NCBI GenBank assembly: GCA_937138955.1
Contig: CAKZPJ010000529.1
Coordinates: forward strand, 1 to 16,033
DNA from: an uncultured Flammeovirgaceae bacterium
Lineage (GTDB): Bacteria > Bacteroidota > Bacteroidia > Cytophagales > Cyclobacteriaceae
Direction of reading: 5' to 3'
Length of the DNA stretch: 16,033 bases
In this document: piece after piece, positions 8,074 to 13,589 of the stretch
Position numbering within the stretch: position 1 is the first letter of the stretch
Layout: each line of letters begins with the position of its first letter
Notes under the pieces: model-generated
Databases searched by the model: none
Seen by the model: the letters and a program-made list of their open reading frames with translations, nothing else
What the model was told of the DNA's origin: nothing
Program-made: the position numbers and the translations under genes

Positions 8074-8079
8074 CTCAAA
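8050..8079 (-). promoter_or_regulatory. Consensus Bacteroidota promoter of the dksA-like/scpB unit
   Basis: On the minus strand, TTTG (8076-8079) is followed after 18 bp by TAATTTTG (8050-8057), a perfect match to the -33 TTTG and -7 TAnnTTTG elements of the Bacteroidota housekeeping sigma factor. The -7 box lies 28 bp before the ATG at 8021, which leaves a short untranslated leader. This is the clearest promoter in the window. Confidence 0.75.
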
Positions 8080-8165
8080 GCTTCCAGCTGTATATTTCTA
8101 CAATGATACCATTAATCCTAAAAGTTCGCTCAGTGATAAAGTATCTACGGAAAATAATTAGCCAA

Positions 8166-9473
8166 CTAGCTAACTACTTCTGGTGTAGGACTAAAATATT
8201 CGACTTGCTCTTGGTACAGTTGGAATGAAAGTCGCTCTTTCGGAACTTCTATATCATCAAATGTAATAATAGCATCTTTCGGAATATCTCTCTTCAACAC
8301 CACTCCTTCGGTTAGTCCAATAGGCAGTAGATTTTCCGAGCGACTATTTTCATAGTTTTCGCAAACTCCGTAACTAGCATACCCACCAAACCCATCTAAT
8401 GTCGCTCCCGCTTTCAAGTCTTTCTTAGCAGCAGCTACTACTTCAACTACTGGTCCATCTATAGGTGCCATAACCGCATCATTGAAGTGGAATGCTCGGG
8501 CAATTGAGTTTGGCACTTCGAAGAAGCATAGGTGATAAGGCGTATAAAAGCTGTAAAGAGGACCTTTACCTAACTTTAAATAGCTTAAATAATCTTTTGA
8601 TAGCGGATCATCAGTTGTGGCAAACACATAAACCCCCGGACCAGGTTCTGACCCTACTGTGTAATCTACAATTCCACCTAGTGCTTTTAGTTCATCAACA
8701 TCGTATAGCTTGGTTAGTTTGTCTACATGATCAGTTGACCGGAAAGCATTCATGCCTCGTTGGTTTACCACCATTCCGGTAGCATTCGCCACTGACGCTT
8801 GCTCAAAAGCTATTTTAGTGCCATCGGTAAATGAAGTAATCATTTTTACATTCTGTCCAGCTTTCTGAGCATACTCAGCCATGTCGGTTGGATTTTTATG
8901 AAAATCCAGGAATCCTTTTATGTTTCCCGCCACTAAAGGATCAAATCCTAACCCCTTCACAAATCGGTACAGATTCATAATAACTCCCGGCTGGTCTCCA
9001 TCACTTCCGGTAAGAATTACTCCTGATTTATCGGCATAATGTTTAAGAATAGGACCCAGCGTAGCATCTAATTCAGCATTTAGTAGTACTACTGGTTTAT
9101 GATTTTTGACTGCATTCAGTACTGATGAGGCCGCATAGTCAATAGTGCCCGTTGCTTCTACAATAATATCAACACCTTCTGCCTCACACAGAATAGAAGA
9201 ATGTTGGCAAACAACATAATGTCCGTGATTAATAGCATCGCTGAGTTGACTAGCATTATCAACCTTAGCAACTTCTGTAATACCTGCTTGATGGTAGCAA
9301 CCTAGTGCTTTGTCAATAGTGCGATTGCTAATAGCTACTACTTTCATACCAGATGTATAACGTTCAATCTGGTTTATCAGACCTTTAGCCATATATCCGG
9401 CGCCAATAACACCTACACGGATAGGATTGCCAATATCTTCGCGGAACTGTAAAGCTTTATCAGTGATAATCAT
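8166..9473 (-). CDS. NAD(P)-dependent oxidoreductase with SAF domain (COG4091 / DRL-like)
   Basis: A 435-residue cytoplasmic protein. An N-terminal Rossmann fold has RVGVIGAGYMAKG at 19-31 and the strand DIIVEATG at 102-109. A central catalytic region includes TGSDGDQPGV (155-164), NIKGFLDFHKNP (184-195) and GSEPGPGVYVF (274-284). A C-terminal SAF-like domain lies at about 340-425 (VVLKRDIPKDAIITFDDIEVP). This order is that of COG4091, described as predicted homoserine dehydrogenase with SAF domain. The family includes the Brucella DXR-like enzyme DRL, which makes 2-C-methylerythritol 4-phosphate, but most members are uncharacterised and several act in sugar-acid catabolism. I cannot assign the substrate. 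The gene stands alone: 144 bp separate it from the dksA-like start and 551 bp lie upstream. A weak hairpin with 5-bp arms (8158-8162 and 8169-8173) spans the stop codon. A palindrome sits directly before the start. Confidence 0.85.
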   Translation of the reverse strand: MIITDKALQFREDIGNPIRVGVIGAGYMAKGLINQIERYTSGMKVVAISNRTIDKALGCYHQAGITEVAKVDNASQLSDAINHGHYVVCQHSSILCEAEGVDIIVEATGTIDYAASSVLNAVKNHKPVVLLNAELDATLGPILKHYADKSGVILTGSDGDQPGVIMNLYRFVKGLGFDPLVAGNIKGFLDFHKNPTDMAEYAQKAGQNVKMITSFTDGTKIAFEQASVANATGMVVNQRGMNAFRSTDHVDKLTKLYDVDELKALGGIVDYTVGSEPGPGVYVFATTDDPLSKDYLSYLKLGKGPLYSFYTPYHLCFFEVPNSIARAFHFNDAVMAPIDGPVVEVVAAAKKDLKAGATLDGFGGYASYGVCENYENSRSENLLPIGLTEGVVLKRDIPKDAIITFDDIEVPKERLSFQLYQEQVEYFSPTPEVVS

Positions 9474-9483
9474 GCGGTAAAAA

Positions 9484-9497
9484 GTTTGTTTACAAAC
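9484..9497. promoter_or_regulatory. Operator-like palindrome GTTTGT-TT-ACAAAC
   Basis: Perfect 6-bp arms around a 2-bp centre, ending 10 bp before the ATG of the COG4091-type oxidoreductase. A near-perfect 14-bp palindrome of this form is typical of sites for LacI-, GntR- or TetR-type dimers. Its position between the proposed promoter and the start codon would suit a repressor. No regulator gene is adjacent. Confidence 0.45.
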
Positions 9498-9529
9498 GCA
9501 AGATAAGACAAAAATGTAACTTTTTCAAA
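9498..9529 (-). promoter_or_regulatory. Candidate promoter of the COG4091-type oxidoreductase
   Basis: On the minus strand, TTTG (9526-9529) is followed after 20 bp by TATCTTGC (9498-9505), which matches four of six fixed bases of TAnnTTTG. Transcription would then begin within or beside the palindrome at 9484-9497. The A/T-rich block just upstream (about 9530-9560) could act as an UP-like element. The -7 match is imperfect, so this is tentative. Confidence 0.28.
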
Positions 9530-9705
9530 AAAAATTATAAAAATTAATATAAATATACCTTGTCAGCAGGATTGATACTCCAATATCTATTGGTTTATAA
9601 GAGTAGCGACACCAGTTTCTATGTTATTGGCTATTTTTTGATCGAATTAGGAATAGATAATACATCCTGCTTAAGAACGTAATACTTTATAATTCTGACC
9701 AAGAA

Positions 9706-9721
9706 TCGCTTAGGAAAGCGA
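9706..9721. repeat. Short hairpin TCGCTT-AGGA-AAGCGA
   Basis: A perfect 6-bp stem with a 4-nt loop sits in the middle of the gene-free region. Neither strand has a U-tract after it, so it is not a standard terminator. Its role is unknown, and it may be chance. Confidence 0.35.
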
Positions 9722-9917
9722 GTTATTGAAGGGAATATTAACGGAACTGGGTAAAGGTTTATGTTCTTATCAGTGGTTAACCGAAATTCGCAAGTGTTTT
9801 CCGCACATGGCTCTAAACTCCGAGTAAGCCTCTTTCCATTCAGTTGGTATTGAGGATATATAAATCATAACTCTCTTCCACTAATAGACTCGTGCTCAAT
9901 CTTTTGCAACATAATAA

Positions 9918-9962
9918 AGTGGCGAAAATGGATTTACCAGTATGGAATCCATCCCCGCCACT
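9918..9962 (-). ncRNA. Long hairpin in the 3' region of the Gfo/Idh/MocA transcript
   Basis: Read as minus-strand RNA, AGTGGCG pairs with CGCCACT, then GGG faces UUU as three G-U wobbles, then AUGGAUU pairs with AAUCCAU. After a UA bulge, CCA pairs with UGG around the loop UAC. This gives a continuous helix of 17 pairs plus a capped top. On the plus strand the middle three would be A-C mismatches, so the structure favours minus-strand RNA. It begins 62 nt after the stop of the gene at 10025-11362 and is followed by UUAUUAUG, a poor U-tract. It may be a second terminator, a 3' stability element or a small structured RNA. Confidence 0.45.
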
Positions 9963-9983
9963 AGAGTTTGGTAGAAATTTAAG

Positions 9984-10009
9984 ACGTGGTTGATTAATAT
10001 TTACCACGT
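9984..10009 (-). terminator. Hairpin after the Gfo/Idh/MocA gene, likely terminator
   Basis: Perfect 7-bp arms ACGTGGT (9984-9990) and ACCACGT (10003-10009) surround a 12-nt A/T-rich loop, 15 nt after the stop codon of the gene at 10025-11362. On the minus strand the stem is followed by CTTAAATTTC, which is only partly T-rich, so termination may be inefficient. The longer hairpin at 9918-9962 lies just beyond it. Confidence 0.5.
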
Positions 10010-10024
10010 ATTTTCATAAGTCGA

Positions 10025-11362
10025 TTATACGCTTTCTGGAACCGCGAAACCTTCGCGATAATTGCGAGACAGCATAGTATCGGCTTCGGGGTCATTTACA
10101 AAAGTTTCAGAATCAGGATCGAATGTTAAAACTCGATCTAACCGATAGGCGATGTTGCCCAAATGCGCTAATCCAGAAGCTAAGTGCGCCGTTTCAATCG
10201 GACCATTCAGTATTGACTTATCGTGTTTACGAACAGCTTCAATAAAATTAGCAAAGTGCCCATCGGTGCCACCTGCACCTCGATCTACCCCAGTAGCTGA
10301 TTCACCTCCATCTTCTCCCGACTGACCCGGAGTTCTATCTCTTCCCATATAGGTTTGATACTTATCGTATCCGTCCACTACCAGTATTCCTTTTTCACCG
10401 TAGAAGATATTACCTACCGTAACTCCTTGTTCAGAATTAGTGCACCACGGACGAACTTCAAACTGAATAATTTTACCTTCATCGGGGTATTTATATACTG
10501 AGGTAAGCACTTCAGGTACCTCTTTGGCATCATCCCAGAGGAATTTACCCCCCATAGACGTTATTTTTGAAGGCAACCCTACGTCTAACCCCCACATACA
10601 GAGGTCAGTTTCGTGTATTCCTTGGTTACCTACATCGCCATTACCGTAATCCCAATGCCAGTGCCAGTTATAGTGGACTAAGTCACGCGTAAAAGGCTGC
10701 TTGGGAGCGGGTCCAGTCCACAAATCGTAGTCTAGCCCTTCAGGCCCTGGAGAGGTTCCTTGTTTGCCAATATCATCCCGCCAGCGAAATACTAAACCAC
10801 GTGCCATATAAACTTCACCAATGTAGCCGTCACGTAGTAGTCCAATCGCTTCGTTTACAGCGGGAGAGCTTCTCAACTGCACTCCGTGCTGTACAATTCG
10901 GTCGTATTTATTGGCGGCTTCTACCATTTTACGTCCTTCCCAAATATTATGCGAACCCGGCTTTTCTACGTACACATCTTTCCCAGCCTGGCAGGCCCAA
11001 ATTGTAGTAAGCGCATGCCAGTGATTAGGTGATGCAATACTTACTACGTCAATATCTTTATCGTCCATAACGTTTCGTAAATCCTGCACGAGAGCCACAT
11101 CTTCATTATAGGTTTCCTTAAATTGCTTCTGTCGTTCTTTCAGCAAGTTCATATCCGGATCGCACAAAACGGTTACCTGCACATCGTCTTGAGCCATTAA
11201 GCTTTTGATGTGGTTTTTCCCTCGACCGTTTACTCCTAACACCGCAGCATTAATACGATCATTCGCACCGAACGCTCGCGAAGAGATAATAGTAGGAGCA
11301 ACAATGGCAGCCGAACCAACCGCTGCGGTGTTTTTAAGAAAAGTTCTTCTGGAAGGTTTCAT
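10025..11362 (-). CDS. Tat-exported Gfo/Idh/MocA family oxidoreductase
   Basis: A 445-residue protein. A twin-arginine signal (SRRTFLK, R5-R6, then a hydrophobic stretch to about residue 28, with likely cleavage in RAFG-A near 32) indicates export with its cofactor already folded in. The nucleotide-binding fold has AVLGVNGRG (40-48), and the family EKPG motif (134-137) carries the catalytic-type Lys. GDVGNQGIHETDLCMWGL (242-259) forms the active-site helix, with H250 and D253 as candidates. This exported subfamily is abundant in Bacteroidota and Planctomycetota; some members oxidise sugars at C3 or act as NAD-dependent glycosidases. The gene follows susC-susD on the same strand, but a strong terminator and a possible operator lie between them. 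It may thus be a separate transcript in the same sugar-use region. The family and export are firm; the substrate is unknown. Confidence 0.92.
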   Translation of the reverse strand: MKPSRRTFLKNTAAVGSAAIVAPTIISSRAFGANDRINAAVLGVNGRGKNHIKSLMAQDDVQVTVLCDPDMNLLKERQKQFKETYNEDVALVQDLRNVMDDKDIDVVSIASPNHWHALTTIWACQAGKDVYVEKPGSHNIWEGRKMVEAANKYDRIVQHGVQLRSSPAVNEAIGLLRDGYIGEVYMARGLVFRWRDDIGKQGTSPGPEGLDYDLWTGPAPKQPFTRDLVHYNWHWHWDYGNGDVGNQGIHETDLCMWGLDVGLPSKITSMGGKFLWDDAKEVPEVLTSVYKYPDEGKIIQFEVRPWCTNSEQGVTVGNIFYGEKGILVVDGYDKYQTYMGRDRTPGQSGEDGGESATGVDRGAGGTDGHFANFIEAVRKHDKSILNGPIETAHLASGLAHLGNIAYRLDRVLTFDPDSETFVNDPEADTMLSRNYREGFAVPESV

Positions 11363-11395
11363 AGTTTTATTGTTTAGTCAAGTCCTCTCGGAGTA

Positions 11396-11410
11396 CTAAT
11401 TGTGAATTAG
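11396..11410. promoter_or_regulatory. Palindrome CTAATT-GTG-AATTAG upstream of the Gfo/Idh/MocA gene
   Basis: Perfect 6-bp arms with a 3-bp centre, 33-47 bp before the ATG at 11362 and beyond the susD terminator. The position would suit an operator overlapping a promoter for a separately controlled gene. The arms are mostly A/T, no good TTTG/TAnnTTTG pair is seen beside it, and chance is a real alternative. Confidence 0.3.
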
Positions 11411-11431
11411 AAAAATTTTTTGTTGTAAATA

Positions 11432-11470
11432 TTAAACCTGCCGATCAATAATGACGGTCGGCAGGTTTAA
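11432..11470. terminator. Bidirectional intrinsic terminator after susD
   Basis: Perfect 13-bp arms, TTAAACCTGCCGA (11432-11444) and TCGGCAGGTTTAA (11458-11470), surround a 13-nt loop. The stem has a G/C-rich core flanked by AAA and TTT on both sides, so it works in principle in either direction. It starts 48 nt after the susD stop and lies 70 bp before the start of the Gfo/Idh/MocA gene. It should therefore end the susC-susD transcript and separate it from the oxidoreductase. Confidence 0.85.
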
Positions 11471-11518
11471 AGTTATTTATTCTCATAAAGAGCTGAATAT
11501 TTGCTGCTAATCCTCGTT

Positions 11519-13549
11519 TTACTGCGCTCTTTCTCCAATTGCTTCCATTGGATCAATATTAGGTATACCCGCTGGTTGTACAACGTGGGTCAACGGTTCA
11601 ACATTGTTCTCAGCACCATTGTAGCCCGTAGTTTGATTCAATACATTCTCTACATTCCCAACGATATAATCCTGAAAAACTGGCCAGAAAATATGCATGG
11701 GATCTATGGTATATTTGGTCGTTGGAAAAGTCGCCCAAGGTACCTCGTCTCGGAAAAAAGTATTCTTATCTATCATCCGGTCGTAATAAAAACTGCTAGC
11801 AGATAGTGATTGCTCTATATCATTGCCTTCAATTGAATAAGTTGCACCATCGTAGCTAGGTTTACCAGTCTTAGCGAAGATTATCGACATACGTACTAAT
11901 TCGTCATGACGGTATTCTTCGCCAAACAACTCTCGGTTACGTTCATCCAACACAGCACCTATTCCTTCCACTTGTACGTCTCCTACCGTATACATTTGCA
12001 AAGCATTAGCTCGCTGACGAATTGTATTAATGTCATCGGTGGCTCCGGCGAAGTTATCTTGCCACAGCCGAGCTTCAGCTCTTACCAAATAGGCTTCTGC
12101 AGCCCGCATGATATACATATCTTGCTTGCCACCATCCTGTCGGTCAGGTCGTTGTTCTAAGTTAGGAGCGTAAAACTTGTATCGGGGATACCCGTACCAG
12201 CAGCGAATGGTGTCTTTACACAAAAGTATACCATCGTTAAATAATCGTAGTGGTTGCAAATAAAATGGTGCCGTAGCTTCGCTCTCCAGCAATGCAGGAT
12301 TGTCGTACAAAACATCTTCCATCTCGAACCAACTAACATCTTTATGTCGGTAATCTTGCTCATCAATTTCACCTTTGAAGTTCCATACATCATACTGTGA
12401 ATAATCGGTTAGACGACCAAACCCTTGTCCTCTACCCCACTTTTGCATCATTTTTCCACCTCTGGGACCCGTTCCCTGCTGCACATTAGTGCCAATAAGT
12501 GAACCAGAAGGCGGAGCCTGAACCCCCAGGTTGGTACTCACGAAGTTAGGACCCCAGGCACGAATTCGCGCTGATCGCCCCTGACTTCCTAACACAAAAG
12601 GCTCGTTTACGATAAGCCAGATACCTTCTGGATTAGTAGTCTTTTGAGCTCCAGCATTCATGTGCAGCGTGTTAATAGCATCAGCCGATACAAAACCGCT
12701 CTTGCCTGGATACCTTTCGCCAGTAAAGGGGCTGAAGGTGTTAGCTACTTCTACCGAGTCAAGGGTTACGTCAGCGTCAGTAAACAACCTCACTTCACCA
12801 CTTTCCAACAAAAGATTCATTTGTTCTTCAGCATCAGCAAAGCGTTCATTTAACATGTAGTACTTCGCCAATACAATTCGAGCGGCTGACTTAGGGGCCT
12901 GTCCAATAAATAGCTCGCTCTTGGGCTTCATGTGCTCTACCGCAAATTCAAGGTCGGTAATCATCTGATCCCAAATGCCTTGCATATGAAACACTTTATA
13001 ATCCCTTCTAGCCTCAGAAACTACGTTAAGAGGAAACGCCACATTTCCAAACTGCATGGTGAGTTGCATATAGAAGAACGCACGCAGAAAGTAAGCACTT
13101 CCTAAAAGGTGATTCCGTTCGGGGTTACCTTCTCCTCCCTCCCATTCTGGGTTATCAATAAAATCAATGACGGTATTGCAGCTTTTGATATAGCGGTAAT
13201 TACCTTCGTAGAAAGAGCGAGCACGTCCTGCATCATTATCCCGACTGTTAATTGGAGTAGCGTAGGTTCTTAAATCTACAAAGGCGTCCGGTTTATCAGT
13301 GGCACTCACTACTGAAGCGTCACTCATGTTGTGATTAAATAAAAGTTCTCGATTATCCCCATTCCACTGCCGAAATACCCCGAATAAGGCTCCCTCTAAC
13401 GCAGTCTGTAGTCCAGCAGCATCGGTAAAAGTGTTTTCTGGGCTTAAGAACGAAAGTGGCTCTTCCTCCAAGAATTCATCATTACAGGAAAAGGTTGATA
13501 GTAGGAACACCATGAGTAGTGCTCCTTTGGCTAATGATATATTTTTCAT
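11519..13549 (-). CDS. susD: SusD/RagB-family outer-membrane nutrient-binding lipoprotein
   Basis: A 676-residue lipoprotein that forms the extracellular lid of the SusC channel and captures the substrate. The lipobox LSTFSC places the acylated Cys at C22, followed by NDEFLEEEP. The SusD N-terminal region has FTDAAGLQTALEGALFGVF (41-59) and GSAYFLRAFFYMQLTMQFG (150-168). The C-terminal domain has AAEAYLVRAEARLW (483-496) and VLDERNRELFGEEYRHDELVRM (533-554). It is longer than many SusD proteins, with extra sequence at about 260-470. I chose the ATG at 13549; a TTG two codons upstream (13555) is also in frame but is a poor start. It follows susC by 40 bp on the same strand and is followed by a strong terminator. 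No glycoside hydrolase or regulator is adjacent, so the transported compound cannot be named. Confidence 0.95.
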   Translation of the reverse strand: MKNISLAKGALLMVFLLSTFSCNDEFLEEEPLSFLSPENTFTDAAGLQTALEGALFGVFRQWNGDNRELLFNHNMSDASVVSATDKPDAFVDLRTYATPINSRDNDAGRARSFYEGNYRYIKSCNTVIDFIDNPEWEGGEGNPERNHLLGSAYFLRAFFYMQLTMQFGNVAFPLNVVSEARRDYKVFHMQGIWDQMITDLEFAVEHMKPKSELFIGQAPKSAARIVLAKYYMLNERFADAEEQMNLLLESGEVRLFTDADVTLDSVEVANTFSPFTGERYPGKSGFVSADAINTLHMNAGAQKTTNPEGIWLIVNEPFVLGSQGRSARIRAWGPNFVSTNLGVQAPPSGSLIGTNVQQGTGPRGGKMMQKWGRGQGFGRLTDYSQYDVWNFKGEIDEQDYRHKDVSWFEMEDVLYDNPALLESEATAPFYLQPLRLFNDGILLCKDTIRCWYGYPRYKFYAPNLEQRPDRQDGGKQDMYIMRAAEAYLVRAEARLWQDNFAGATDDINTIRQRANALQMYTVGDVQVEGIGAVLDERNRELFGEEYRHDELVRMSIIFAKTGKPSYDGATYSIEGNDIEQSLSASSFYYDRMIDKNTFFRDEVPWATFPTTKYTIDPMHIFWPVFQDYIVGNVENVLNQTTGYNGAENNVEPLTHVVQPAGIPNIDPMEAIGERAQ

Positions 13550-13589
13550 TATCAAAAATTTTTTAGTTTTTTTCTAAATGTACTATTGA

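Larger units (their letters stand above)
9474..10024. other. 551-bp intergenic region with several dyads, no convincing gene
   Basis: No frame here gives a protein I can defend. The longest plausible small ORF (9770-9868, minus, 32 codons) has no recognisable features. The left end (about 9505-9560) is strongly A/T-rich and is the promoter zone of the oxidoreductase at 8166-9473. The right end carries two hairpins that belong to the 3' side of the Gfo/Idh/MocA gene. The middle (about 9600-9900) holds one short hairpin and otherwise looks unstructured. Confidence 0.6.

Noticed and set aside
8158..8173. Hairpin TTAGC-CAACTA-GCTAA across the stop codon of the SAF-domain oxidoreductase as a terminator.
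   Set aside because: The stem has only 5 bp with one G/C pair at its core ends and a broken U-tract, so it is too weak to call.
9770..9868. Minus-strand ORF of 32 codons in the gene-free region.
   Set aside because: It has no recognisable domain, no promoter or start signal, and a length expected by chance.
11501..11806. Plus-strand open frame of 101 codons over the 3' end of susD.
   Set aside because: It is antisense to a conserved SusD region and has no features of its own.
13550..13555. TTG start of susD two codons before the chosen ATG.
   Set aside because: The ATG at 13549 gives a normal lipoprotein signal (MKN..., Cys at 22), and TTG starts are rare; the longer form adds only Met-Ile.
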